A stretch of 64,000 nucleotides of DNA from Ignavibacteria bacterium (GTDB lineage Bacteria > Bacteroidota > Ignavibacteria > Kapaibacteriales > Kapaibacteriaceae), in assembly GCA_016191145.1 (NCBI GenBank), contig JACPPD010000003.1, positions 416,778 to 480,777 on the forward strand, read 5' to 3'. Below, one piece after another: positions 16,312-25,554 of this stretch; the stretch's first letter is position 1, and each line of letters starts with the position of its first letter. The notes beneath the pieces were generated by a model that ran no database searches, was not told the DNA's origin, and saw only the letters and a list, made by a program, of their open reading frames with translations. The position numbers and the translations under genes are program-made.

Positions 16312-17412
16312 ATGACGTTACTCCTCCCCTTCCTCACGTTGATTTACGCAGGTAGGGTAATTTTCTTTTTCATTGGATTCGTTCGTGAACGGTTGCGATC
16401 GACTCACGCTCCATTCGAACCTTCAGTCACAATCGTGGTTCCAGCCCGCAATGAGGAGACGAACATTGAACGTTGTGTGAACTCGTTGTTGCAGATCGAC
16501 TATCCTCATAAAAAGTTAGAGATCATCGTGGTCGACGATAGAAGCACCGATCGCACAGGCGAACTTCTCAATAAATTATCAGCCCGCACCAATGACCTGC
16601 GCATCATTCACAGAACCGATGCCGATGAAGATCATAATCTCCGAGGAAAGTCAGGTGCCCTACAGCAAGGGATATCATCGGCCAGATCAGAAATAGTTTT
16701 GTTAACCGATGCCGATTGTATTGTCCACCGAGGTTGGGTACGCGGTATTGTCTCGCAGTTTTCCGATGCAAACGTCGGTTCTGTATGTGCCCTTACGTCA
16801 GTCACATCTCATACCTTCCTCGAAAAAATTCAGGATGTCGAGTGGACTTACACACAAACCATGGCTGCAGGTGGACTGGGAAACAACATACCGCTCGGAT
16901 GCTTCGGAAACAATATGGCGGTTCGCAAATCGGTGTTCGATGAGTTAGGGGGCTACAAAAACATTCCCTTCAGTGTTACCGAGGACATGGCATTACAGCT
17001 TGCCATCCACGATGCAGGACATCGGGTTCGTTATGCCGTTGGTCCCGACACCAGGGTCGAAACGCTACCGTGCTACACAATATCAGAATACATCAAACAA
17101 CGTCACCGTTGGATTCGTGGCGGACGCGCGCTCAAGCTCCGCGGTATGGTTTTTGTTCTCACCAGTCTCGTCCTCTGGCTGGGCATCATCCTCAGCGTTG
17201 CATTCGACGAGTTGTCTTGGTTTATCGCTCTTGTGTCACTCCGCTTACTCGGTGATAGTGCACTTATTGCGAACACTGCAATAACCATCAGGCGATATTC
17301 TCTGCTTCCCTACATCGTTCCATCCATGGGCATCCTTTGGCTGACTGAGCTTGCGATACCATTTATTGCGCTTAAGCGAACTGTTCGGTGGAAAGGACAG
17401 AGTTTCAAATAA
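16312..17412 (+). CDS. Membrane-associated family 2 glycosyltransferase
   Basis: A 366-residue protein with an N-terminal membrane segment (LLLPFLTLIYAGRVIFFFIGF) and a GT-A domain. The domain starts at VTIVVPARNEETNIERCV, has VDDRST, the metal-binding TDADC, the acceptor-side TEDMAL and the processivity-like QRHRWIRGG (QxxRW). Two or three C-terminal membrane spans follow. The QxxRW motif suggests a synthase-like enzyme making a polysaccharide or glycolipid. No other glycan genes are close, so the product is unknown. Confidence 0.88.
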   Translation: MTLLLPFLTLIYAGRVIFFFIGFVRERLRSTHAPFEPSVTIVVPARNEETNIERCVNSLLQIDYPHKKLEIIVVDDRSTDRTGELLNKLSARTNDLRIIHRTDADEDHNLRGKSGALQQGISSARSEIVLLTDADCIVHRGWVRGIVSQFSDANVGSVCALTSVTSHTFLEKIQDVEWTYTQTMAAGGLGNNIPLGCFGNNMAVRKSVFDELGGYKNIPFSVTEDMALQLAIHDAGHRVRYAVGPDTRVETLPCYTISEYIKQRHRWIRGGRALKLRGMVFVLTSLVLWLGIILSVAFDELSWFIALVSLRLLGDSALIANTAITIRRYSLLPYIVPSMGILWLTELAIPFIALKRTVRWKGQSFK

Positions 17413-17455
17413 AATCCAAGCGGAAAATAATTGCTCACTGCTTGCTGGGTCTGTC

Positions 17456-18370
17456 CTGCAACTCACCCCGCCCCTGCGGGGCAACTCTCCAAACCTCAGC
17501 CTGCTTTGTCATCGCGCTGCTTTCACATGTTGTGGCGCGGATGTATTTCATCAATTTGTTGAGTAACAGACGGACTTTCAGGGGCGGATATCCTGCAACT
17601 CACCCCGCCCTGCGGGGCAACTCTCTCCTCACCTCAGCCTGCTTTGTCATTGCGCCACTTGCGGATGCTGTGGCGCGAAGGTATTTCATCAATTATTTTA
17701 GTAACAGACGGAATTGCCGGGGCGGATATCCTGCAACTCACCCCGCCCTGCGGGGCAACTCTCTCCTCACCTCAGCCTGCTTTGTCATTGCGCCACTTGC
17801 TGATGCTGTGGCGCGAAGGTATGTCATCATTTTATTGAGTAACAGACGGACTTTTAGGGGCGGATATCTTGCAACTCACCCCGCCCCTGCGGGGCACCCT
17901 TCTCCTCACCTCAACCTGCTTTGTCATCGCGCCACTTGCTGATGCTGTGGCGCGAAGGTATTTCATGTATTTGTTTAGTAACAGACGGAGTTGTAGGGGC
18001 GGATATCTTGCAACTCACCCCGCCCCTGCGGGGCACCCCTCTCCTCACGGAGAGGGGATTGGGGGTGAGGTCGGAAGCCCCCTCTCCGTGAGGAGAGGGG
18101 GTTGGGGGTGAGTTGCAATACACCTCACCTCATCCTGCTCTGTCATCGCGCTGCTTTCGTATGTTGTGGCGCGGAGGTATTTCATCAATTTGTTTAGTAA
18201 CAGACGGACTTTTAGGGGCGGATATCCTGCAACTCACCCCGCCCCTGCGGGGCACCCCTCTCCTCACGGAGAGGGGCGTATGTTGTGGCGCGGAGGTATT
18301 TCATCAATTTGTTTAGTAACAGACGGACTTTTAGGGGCGGATATCTTGCACCTCACCCCGCCCCTGCGGG
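17456..18370. repeat. Composite tandem array, unit A (about 138 bases)
   Basis: Unit starts after a recurring GATATC occur at about 17456, 17593, 17731, 17869, 18008, 18227 and 18346. Spacings are 137, 138, 138, 139, 219 and 119. Each regular unit has a GC hairpin (CCCCGC/GCGGGG), usually a second (GCGCCAC/GTGGCGC), the phrase CTCACCTCAGCCTGCTTTGTC and the phrase AGTAACAGACGGA. The last three units are mosaics that have gained the GAGAGGGG palindrome of unit B. Frames open through the array because unit lengths near 138 are multiples of three; I call no genes in it. The array lies between two convergent genes. Confidence 0.9.
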
Positions 18371-18755
18371 GTGAGTTTCAAGACACCTCACCTCAGCCTG
18401 CGCGGATCGGGGTTCGATGAACGAAGCCCCCTCTCCGTGAGGAGAGGGGGTTGGGGGTGAGTTTCAAGACACCTCACCTCAGCCTGCGCGGTTGGGGTTC
18501 GATGAACGAAGCCCCCTCTCCGTGAGGAGAGGGGGTTGGGGGTGAGTTTCAAGACACCTTACCTCAGCCTGCGCGGATGGGGGTTCGATGAACGAAGCCC
18601 CCTCTCCGTGAGGAGAGGGGGTGTGGGGGGTGAGTTGCAAGACACCTCACCTCTACCTGCGCGATTGGGGGTTCGATGAACGAAGCCCCCTCTCCGTGAG
18701 GAGAGGGGGTGTGGGGGTGAGTTTCAAGACACCTCACCTCTACCTGCTTTTCAGC
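18371..18755. repeat. Composite tandem array, unit B (85-88 bases)
   Basis: GTGAGTT(T/G)CAAGACACC recurs at 18371, 18457, 18542, 18630 and 18717, giving four full units and a partial one. Each unit carries three potential hairpins: GGTGAG/CTCACC, GTTC-GAT-GAAC, and the long CCCCCTCTCC-GTGA-GGAGAGGGGG. The CACCTCACCTCAGCCTGC segment is shared with unit A. The GTGAGGAGAGGGG palindrome resembles intergenic repeats common in other bacterial genomes (known in general; not searched). Confidence 0.9.
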
Positions 18756-18762
18756 ACGCCTG

Positions 18763-21402
18763 CTATTGACGTGAGGCGTCGAGTATTACTCCATACAACG
18801 ATCTACACGTGATTCCTGTCTGCTGAGTAATCGCTTCCTGACATATCGTATTCAGCGACACAAAAGCATCTATGTGCTGCATCTGCTCGAGATCGAATTT
18901 TTCCTGCGCAAGCACAGATTGTGGAATGTCTTTGTTCGCAAGACCATGATTGCCTGCCATTCCGCAGCAGTATGCCGAGGGCGGCACAATAACTGTGTGT
19001 GCTATGTGTTGGCATATACTTACGAGATCGTCGGCCTCGTGCGCCTTGTATACACCACAACCCGGATGAATGGCTAACACATTGTAAACCTTCTTAACGT
19101 TAATTCTCGGTAAGACATAATCGCGAATCCATGACACCGGAGAGATAATTGTCGCGTCCGTCAGCCCCTCAGCAGACATTAATGCTGCTCCGCATGTGCT
19201 GGTGTCGGTAAATATTATCCCTGTGCTGGCGGAAACGGTACGCTGTGCCAGACGTTGGCTGGCTTCGGTGAATCCTTTTGATGCAAAGGGCTGTCCGCAG
19301 CAATATGCCGACATCGGATTCAGAGGAATCAGGTGAATGTTGGCACGCTTGGCAAGAATTTCTACCGAAACGTCTGTAGATGCGTACCAGCGCGATGGAC
19401 ATGCCTTCAGATACGACATAACAACACGATGTGGGATATCACTCAGATCCGTGTTCGCCTCATTTGATGTAACTGCGTTTTCGTCTTTTCGACGTTCTTC
19501 CGTCCATCCTGGATTGTATCGGATACCAATGGCGGTTTTTATCAACGGCGACAAGTATCGGTAGCCTGACGCCATGATGTTGGCAAGGTTGGATACAATG
19601 GCGCCGTGCCGCAATGAACGCTGCTGCCTTACAAACTGTCCGGTGTCGATGCCTACCGGACATACAACGCTGCACATTGAATCGACTGCACAGCTATCGA
19701 TACTCTCGTCTCGCTCTATGCTGGTTAACGCCAGTCTCAATTCGTCTGTGTCGGCCAACTGGATCTCTCGTCGCAGCACTATGCGCTGACGGGGAGTAGT
19801 TGTTGTCAGGCGCGTTGGACAGACATGCTCACAAAAGCCACATTCAATACATTTATCTATTTCCGGTTCCACTTTTGGAAACGGTTTGATGTTTTTCAGA
19901 TGGATTGTTGAATCCGAATTGAGAAGCACTCCACGGTTAAATACATTGTCGGGATCTAATATCCTCTTCACACGCTGCATCACTCCGTATGCCGTGCTGC
20001 CCCACTCCGTTTCCACGAAGGGGGCAATGTTTCGTCCCGTTCCATGTTCTGCTTTCAACGATCCGTTGTACCTGCCAACAACAATTGCGGAGAGATCGTC
20101 CATAAAGTGCCGATAGCGCTGAACCTCTCTCTCCGTATCGAACCGATGATTCAATGCGAAATGCATGTTGCCATCTTTGGCATGACCGAAGATTACCGTG
20201 CTGAGAAAACCATGCCGCAGGAACAGATTCTTTAGGTCCGTTACTAAGTCTGCCAGATGCTGCGGTGGCACTGCAACATCTTCGTTGATCATGGTTGCTC
20301 CGTCCGGCCGCATGGCACCGATCGACGGCATCAGCCCCTTACGCAAATGCCACAAGGTTGCCTGTTCACGAGCATCCGTCACCCATCCGTTTGCCATCTC
20401 ACGATTTATCGATGGCGGGATAATGTCAGGGGGCATTGCATCGTGAAATTCCACGAGGAGCGCAGCAACTCCCCTATCCGTAAACCGAAGTGAATCGGGA
20501 GTTGTAGGCAGATGCGCAAACGATTGCAGCGAGGCATCATCCATTAATTCAACTGCGGCCGCACCTGCATTGCGCCAGAAGGAAACATAATTGCACGCAG
20601 TGTGAACATCTTCGTAAACAAAAAGCTGGGTGAACTTTTGCCTTGCTTCGCTTATGGTATTGTAGGTAACCGATTCTATAAAGCCTAATGTGCCTTCACT
20701 GCCAACCATCAACTTTGCAATTATTCGTGCAGGCTCATCCTCATCAAGCAGAGCATTGAGAGAATAACCTACGGTATTCTTGATGAGGTACTTTCTGCGA
20801 ATCAGATGCAAGAGTTCGGTGTTATTCCGAACTTCATCGCGAAGGCGGGTAATGCCGTGATAGATACCGGGAGAGAGACTGCGAAGTTTATCTGATGCCT
20901 GTGGATCGGACGAATCTATGCTGACGCCATCGTGCAGCATGAAGACCATTGAATCCATGGTGTGATAGGTGTTGTGCGAAATCCCACAGCACATTCCCGA
21001 TGCATTATTCGCTACAATGCCCCCTACCATGGCTGCAATTAAACTTGCAGGATCTGGACCGATCTTTCGCCCATATCTGCTGAGCAGTCCGTTTACGCGT
21101 CCGCCCGTGATGCCCGGTCCCAGGCAAACCTTCATGCCGTCATCCAGGACGTTGATGTAGTCCCAGTTCCTTGAAAGGTCTACAAGAATGCCATCGGTAA
21201 CAGCTTGACCCGAAAGGCTTGTTCCGCCGGCTCTGAAAGTTAAATGTTGGTTGGTTGATCGGCAATATTCGATGACTGAGCGGACGTCGTTGGTATTGCG
21301 CGGCCGCACAACACTTGATGGAACGATACGATACAGGGATGCATCACGAGAGAAAATCAGTCGGTCACTCAATCTTGTTGAGATGATTGCCGCATCAATC
21401 AC
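18763..21402 (-). CDS. FAD-linked oxidase / Fe-S oxidoreductase fusion (GlcD-GlcF or D-lactate dehydrogenase type)
   Basis: An 879-residue fusion. The N-terminal half has the FAD-binding PCMH fold (FRAGGTSLSGQAVTDGILVDLSR; IGPDPASLIAAMVGGIVANNASGM) and the FAD-oxidase C-terminal domain (HAKDGNMHFALNHRF, LKAEHGTGRNIAPFVETEWG). The C-terminal half has two ferredoxin-type clusters (CIECGFCEHVCPTR near 517; CAVDSMCSVVCPVG near 571) and two CCG domains (AYCCGQ near 699, HPGCG then AYCCGMAGNHG near 810). Relatives oxidise D-lactate, glycolate or D-2-hydroxyglutarate and pass electrons to the quinone pool. The GTG start overlaps the carboxylase stop (GTGA), so translation is coupled. Confidence 0.9.
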   Translation of the reverse strand: MIDAAIISTRLSDRLIFSRDASLYRIVPSSVVRPRNTNDVRSVIEYCRSTNQHLTFRAGGTSLSGQAVTDGILVDLSRNWDYINVLDDGMKVCLGPGITGGRVNGLLSRYGRKIGPDPASLIAAMVGGIVANNASGMCCGISHNTYHTMDSMVFMLHDGVSIDSSDPQASDKLRSLSPGIYHGITRLRDEVRNNTELLHLIRRKYLIKNTVGYSLNALLDEDEPARIIAKLMVGSEGTLGFIESVTYNTISEARQKFTQLFVYEDVHTACNYVSFWRNAGAAAVELMDDASLQSFAHLPTTPDSLRFTDRGVAALLVEFHDAMPPDIIPPSINREMANGWVTDAREQATLWHLRKGLMPSIGAMRPDGATMINEDVAVPPQHLADLVTDLKNLFLRHGFLSTVIFGHAKDGNMHFALNHRFDTEREVQRYRHFMDDLSAIVVGRYNGSLKAEHGTGRNIAPFVETEWGSTAYGVMQRVKRILDPDNVFNRGVLLNSDSTIHLKNIKPFPKVEPEIDKCIECGFCEHVCPTRLTTTTPRQRIVLRREIQLADTDELRLALTSIERDESIDSCAVDSMCSVVCPVGIDTGQFVRQQRSLRHGAIVSNLANIMASGYRYLSPLIKTAIGIRYNPGWTEERRKDENAVTSNEANTDLSDIPHRVVMSYLKACPSRWYASTDVSVEILAKRANIHLIPLNPMSAYCCGQPFASKGFTEASQRLAQRTVSASTGIIFTDTSTCGAALMSAEGLTDATIISPVSWIRDYVLPRINVKKVYNVLAIHPGCGVYKAHEADDLVSICQHIAHTVIVPPSAYCCGMAGNHGLANKDIPQSVLAQEKFDLEQMQHIDAFVSLNTICQEAITQQTGITCRSLYGVILDASRQ

Positions 21403-23063
21403 ACCTGAAAGACACCTGTTTTAAGTGGAGGCAGTGATCCCTGATGGCTGGCGACAGCGATGCCGCGAGAAATGACAGATCTTGATTCATCAGGCGCAAT
21501 AATTCCATCTACCCACATGCGAGAAGCGGCATAAAGGGGCGTTGTAGTGGAATCGTAACGTTGTTGAATTTCCTGAAGGAGACTTTTCTGTTTTTGCTCA
21601 GAGATTGTTTCGCCCTGGCGTTCGAGCGAAGCGATTTTAATTGTAAGCAGAGTTCGTGCTGCCTGGCCTCCACCCATCACGGCAATTTGTGCCGTTGGCC
21701 ATGCATAGATAAACCGAGGATCGTATGCCTTGCCACACATCGCGTAATTCCCTGCACCGTATGAGTTACCGATGATGATGGTAAACTTTGGAACAACGCT
21801 GTTAGCAACAGCATTCACCATCTTGGCGCCATCTTTTATTATCCCACCCTGTTCGGCTCGTGTACCCACCATGAAGCCGGTAACATCCTGAAGAAAAACA
21901 AGTGGGATTCCGCGCTGATTACAATTGAGAATAAATCGCGCTGCTTTGTCGGCTGAATCAGAGTATATCACGCCCCCTACCTGCATTTCGCCCTTACCGG
22001 AACGTACGATTTCTCTGTTGTTGGCAACGATGCCGACAGACCATCCATCCATTCTTCCGTAACCGCAAATGATTGTCCCTCCATACCCGGCCTTGTATTC
22101 ATCGAACAGGCTTTCGTCGAGTAGCCTTGCAATCACCTGACGGGTGTTGTATGGTCTCACACGATCGGAAGGCATGATACCCCATATCTCTTCTGTATCA
22201 AAGGCAGGCGGCTTAGGCTCCTCGCGAGAGAACAGGTTGCCTGCTCCTTTTTGCGGAGAAAATTTTTCCACCAGCGAGCGGATGGTGGCAATGGCTTCAT
22301 CATCGTTGTCAACCATGTAATCAATCACTCCGCTGATGCCGCTATGCATCTGTGCGCCTCCCAGCGGTTCGGAATCTGTCCGTTCTCCGATTGCAGCTTC
22401 TACCAGAGCCGGACCGGCAAGAAAGACGCTGCCAGTGCCTTTAACGATGATTGCCTCGTCGCTCATGATGGGAAGGTATGCACCTCCGGCAACGCACGGT
22501 CCCATGATTGCCGCTATTTGCGGCACTCCCATGGCGCTAAGCAGAGCATTGTTGCGGAATTGCCTCCCAAAGTGTTCTTTGTCGGGAAATATCTCGTCCT
22601 GCATCGGAAGGAAAACGCCGGCTGAATCAACAAGGTAAATAATTGGAAGATGATTGTCGATAGCAATTTCCTGTGCGCGCAAATTCTTCTTTGCCGTCAT
22701 GGGAAACCATGCACCAGCTTTTACCGTGGCGTCGTTTGCCACAATCATGCACTCTCTGCCATGGATCAGGCCCACTCCCGTTACCACGCCAGCGCCTGGA
22801 GCGCCCCCCTCCTCCTCATACATGCCTTCTGCGGCATACAGGCCAATCTCAATAAATTTACTATCTGCATCGGTGAGCAGCGAAATTCTCTCCCGAGCTG
22901 TTTTCTTGCCCTTCGTACGATGCCGCTCGACAGCTTTTTTTCCGCCACCAAGGTAGATTCTTTCGGCAATGCCCTGGAACGTACGCATGCGCTGACGGTT
23001 TGCGTCTGCAAACGAATCAAACGTCAGGTCGTGTTCAATAGTCGATCCTATGACGCGAGCCAT
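21399..23063 (-). CDS. Acyl-CoA carboxylase, carboxyltransferase (beta) subunit
   Basis: A 554-residue carboxyltransferase with both crotonase-like halves. It shows AYLPIMSDEAIIVKGTGSVFLAGPALVEAAIGE, PLVFLQDVTGFMVGTRAEQGG, and IIGNSYGAGNYAMCGKAYDPRF. These match the methylcrotonyl/propionyl-CoA carboxylase beta family, closest by eye to the methylcrotonyl type. I start at the ATG giving MARVIGSTIEHDLTFDS; the longer frame reads through the Pro/Gln-rich end of secG. The biotin carboxylase subunit is not in the window; an orphan biotin carrier is at 33577-34095. Substrate remains uncertain between branched-chain and other acyl-CoAs. Confidence 0.92.
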   Translation of the reverse strand: MARVIGSTIEHDLTFDSFADANRQRMRTFQGIAERIYLGGGKKAVERHRTKGKKTARERISLLTDADSKFIEIGLYAAEGMYEEEGGAPGAGVVTGVGLIHGRECMIVANDATVKAGAWFPMTAKKNLRAQEIAIDNHLPIIYLVDSAGVFLPMQDEIFPDKEHFGRQFRNNALLSAMGVPQIAAIMGPCVAGGAYLPIMSDEAIIVKGTGSVFLAGPALVEAAIGERTDSEPLGGAQMHSGISGVIDYMVDNDDEAIATIRSLVEKFSPQKGAGNLFSREEPKPPAFDTEEIWGIMPSDRVRPYNTRQVIARLLDESLFDEYKAGYGGTIICGYGRMDGWSVGIVANNREIVRSGKGEMQVGGVIYSDSADKAARFILNCNQRGIPLVFLQDVTGFMVGTRAEQGGIIKDGAKMVNAVANSVVPKFTIIIGNSYGAGNYAMCGKAYDPRFIYAWPTAQIAVMGGGQAARTLLTIKIASLERQGETISEQKQKSLLQEIQQRYDSTTTPLYAASRMWVDGIIAPDESRSVISRGIAVASHQGSLPPLKTGVFQV

Positions 23064-23073
23064 ATTGGCCGGA

Positions 23074-23469
23074 TTACTTCGGAGGCTGTTGAGAAGGTGG
23101 CTGTTGCGTAGGTGGCTGTTGCGTAGGCTGCCCAATAGGAGCTGGCGTTCCCGGAACGCTGCCGGCTGGCACCTCGGCACCCGTTGTTACGGGTGTACGA
23201 ATCGTTGACTCGGCGCTTGGAAGAAAAACCTTGTTGATGATTATTGCCATCAACATGATGCCTGCAATAAGCCCGATAGTAAGATTCTGTAAAAAGTTTC
23301 TCGACCCACGCACTCCGAGAAGGTTTGATACCTGCCCGCCTAATCCACCCATTCCGGAAATCATTTCAGCCTTACCAGGCTGAATGAGAATAGTGAGAAC
23401 AAGCAGAATGGCGCCAAAAACGGTTAAGAGAATGAGAACTGTAATCATAAGACTACAAAAATACGGCAA
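23074..23469 (-). CDS. secG: Preprotein translocase subunit SecG
   Basis: A 131-residue inner-membrane protein with the SecG layout: a first span (VLILLTVFGAILLVLTILIQPGKAE), the glycine-rich linker MSGMGGLGGQ-like segment (ISGMGGLGGQVSNLLGVRGS), and a second span (LTIGLIAGIMLMAIIINKVFL). A long Pro/Gln/Thr-rich repetitive tail (TQQPPTQQPPSQQPPK) is an unusual extension. It stimulates SecYEG-mediated export. It is the first gene before the carboxylase, ten bases away. Confidence 0.88.
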   Translation of the reverse strand: MPYFCSLMITVLILLTVFGAILLVLTILIQPGKAEMISGMGGLGGQVSNLLGVRGSRNFLQNLTIGLIAGIMLMAIIINKVFLPSAESTIRTPVTTGAEVPAGSVPGTPAPIGQPTQQPPTQQPPSQQPPK

Positions 23470-23472
23470 ACA

Positions 23473-24591
23473 CTAATCAGAACAATGTAGTCCCAGACAG
23501 AGTGGATGATCGGTTGGGAAGGGGTTTTTAGTAAGCCAGCCAAAGAACGTATCGTAACGAGCCTCATTTTTTTCAAAATACTTCCTCATTTCCTTCATGT
23601 CGCCGTGCCCCAGCACCCACCACAGGTACTCTCGAAACCACCCGGCATCTTGAAGTTTGGCATTCCATTCGAGCAGATCGTTCGGGTATTTAGTATTGTA
23701 TCCGGCGCCAATCCAACCCTTGATGAATCTCATCCGCACGTCTACCAACTGTTCAATTGTCAGTTGTTTGCGCACACCGCTATCGGGGAAATAGTGCTGC
23801 GAACTCTGAGCTATCGTGAACTCGAAAGCGGTGGGAAAATTCAATACGTCGGGACCAAATGGCGATGGCTCTTCGAGAAGCTGATCGGAGCAAAAATTAA
23901 TGGGGTCGTCGCTCCCGAGCGACATAGAAGCATTCCACGCGTCAAATAACATTTCACCAACCTCCTTGGTACGCTGAGTATTGGTCTCAATGTTTATAAA
24001 AGCTTCACCAAAGAACACAGTCCATATTCGATTTTTTGTTTTGGCCGACGTCTTTGCAATCCAATAATAATTTGTGGCAAACGACGGCTCCACACGCGTT
24101 CCCTTCACCCACCACTGTATTGCAGAATCTAACTGCCCACCGATAAATGCCGCAGCACCTAGCTCGTAATGTAGCCTGCCCGACATTGGGTATCTCGAAA
24201 GTCCTTCTCTATAAATCTTCATCGATGCGGCAGAATCATCAAGGTAATCGTAGCTGTTTCCAAGAAGCTGATAACCTCTGTCGTATAGCATTGTATCGCG
24301 ATACATCGGCTTCAAAGCATCGACAGCCTGCGAGTAGCGTTCTCCCATCACCAGACAAATGGCGCGTTCATACTTATACAACACATAATCCGGCCGCATG
24401 GCCAGAGCAGAGTCCCAACGCCTGATGGCCTCATCTGCAAGATTTCTGTCCATGAGGTTTACGGCACGGTTGACGACGGCCTTAAGCGCCACGGTATCCA
24501 GCTCCTGCCCCAGGCCTTGTGATGCTGCAAAAACAATGAAAAGGAAAAAACTAAGGGATGTATTGATGATTCGTGCGTTATGTTGGCTCAT
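23473..24591 (-). CDS. Exported TPR-repeat protein
   Basis: A 372-residue protein from the ATG giving MSQHNARIINTSLSFFLF, which forms a signal peptide ending near AASQGLGQ. Tetratricopeptide-like repeats follow (about residues 40-180: LADEAIRRWDSALAMRPDYVLYKYERA; DDSAASMKIYREGLSRYP). The C-terminal 190 residues match no domain I recognise. It is divergent from the TraB/GumN gene with 46 bases between. The likely role is protein interaction in the periplasm; specific function unknown. Confidence 0.72.
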   Translation of the reverse strand: MSQHNARIINTSLSFFLFIVFAASQGLGQELDTVALKAVVNRAVNLMDRNLADEAIRRWDSALAMRPDYVLYKYERAICLVMGERYSQAVDALKPMYRDTMLYDRGYQLLGNSYDYLDDSAASMKIYREGLSRYPMSGRLHYELGAAAFIGGQLDSAIQWWVKGTRVEPSFATNYYWIAKTSAKTKNRIWTVFFGEAFINIETNTQRTKEVGEMLFDAWNASMSLGSDDPINFCSDQLLEEPSPFGPDVLNFPTAFEFTIAQSSQHYFPDSGVRKQLTIEQLVDVRMRFIKGWIGAGYNTKYPNDLLEWNAKLQDAGWFREYLWWVLGHGDMKEMRKYFEKNEARYDTFFGWLTKNPFPTDHPLCLGLHCSD

Positions 24592-24637
24592 TGAACGTTG
24601 CTGTTGGTCGAAGCTATTTTTTTTACGAAGGTATGGC

Positions 24638-25519
24638 ATGACGACAAAATTATTCACGCAGTGCATCCTTGGAATTATCACTTCGTGCACATTCGGTCAG
24701 GAACTTACCGCTGCTGACAATAGTTTGCTGTGGAAAGTCACGTCAAAGGAAGGGGCCGTCAGCCACATTTTCGGTACGATCCATTTGCCGGATACGTTGA
24801 TGTTCCGCCAGCGCGACACCGTTCTCTCAGTTCTCAATGCATCATCAGTGTTTTATGCAGAGCTGGATCTCGATTCGTTGATGACTTCGGTAGATCCAAT
24901 GTCGATGATGCTTCCGCCCGGCCTAACGTTGGCAAATTTTTTCACCACGGATGAATTGGCAGAACTCAGAGCTATTCTTAAAGAGCGATTGGGTCCAATG
25001 GCTACTATGGCTGAACGTATGAAACCTGCCGCTATAGCAATTATGGCGATGACAGATAATCTCGAAGCAACTGCGTCAACCACTGTCGATCAGTTTCTCT
25101 GGGCACATGCTCGGAGCCGGTTCATACAGGTCAGGGGCATCGAGTCTATCGCCGAGCAAATGAACGTCCTCGATTCAATTCCACCGCGCATGGTGCTGGA
25201 AGCCTTGCGCGAAAATGAGACGTCAGATTCTCTGATCAAAGCATTGCTTTTTGCCTACAGCACGGAAAATCTGGAAGAAATTTCCCGACTCGTCGACTCC
25301 GTCAGCGCTGTCGAATCGTTTATGAGCACCATCAATGATCATCGAAACAATACAATGGCATCCCGCCTTCAAGAACCGCTGTTGCAAGGCAAGGCATTCA
25401 TTGCAGTTGGCGCGGCACACCTTCCCGGAAAGCAGGGTCTGCTAAATGTTCTTGCTGAAAGGGGCTTTGCAGTGGAACCCGTTTTTGGTGGTAATCGCGT
25501 TCAATGGCTCCGGCAGTGA
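24638..25519 (+). CDS. Exported TraB/GumN-family protein
   Basis: A 293-residue protein with a short signal peptide (MTTKLFTQCILGIITSCTFGQ). It has the family hallmark near the start (SHIFGTIHLPD) and near the end (FIAVGAAHLPGKQGLLNVLAERGF), the two GxxH-type motifs of the TraB/GumN (Tiki-like) fold, proposed metalloproteases. I start at the ATG just before the signal peptide; an 80-residue upstream extension lies over the divergent gene. Substrate unknown. Confidence 0.85.
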   Translation: MTTKLFTQCILGIITSCTFGQELTAADNSLLWKVTSKEGAVSHIFGTIHLPDTLMFRQRDTVLSVLNASSVFYAELDLDSLMTSVDPMSMMLPPGLTLANFFTTDELAELRAILKERLGPMATMAERMKPAAIAIMAMTDNLEATASTTVDQFLWAHARSRFIQVRGIESIAEQMNVLDSIPPRMVLEALRENETSDSLIKALLFAYSTENLEEISRLVDSVSAVESFMSTINDHRNNTMASRLQEPLLQGKAFIAVGAAHLPGKQGLLNVLAERGFAVEPVFGGNRVQWLRQ

Positions 25520-25554
25520 GTTCAGGCGGCATCCTAAATAAATGTAATAACTCC

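Noticed and set aside
17456-18755. Possible CRISPR array or integron attC array
   Set aside because: Units are near-identical throughout with no unique spacers, and lengths (138, 86) are wrong for CRISPR. There are no attC core sites, cassette genes or integrase.
17351-18812. Open frames of 60-184 codons across the repeat array
   Set aside because: Repeat units of about 138 bases keep frames open by periodicity. The products are repetitive and the frames occur on both strands.
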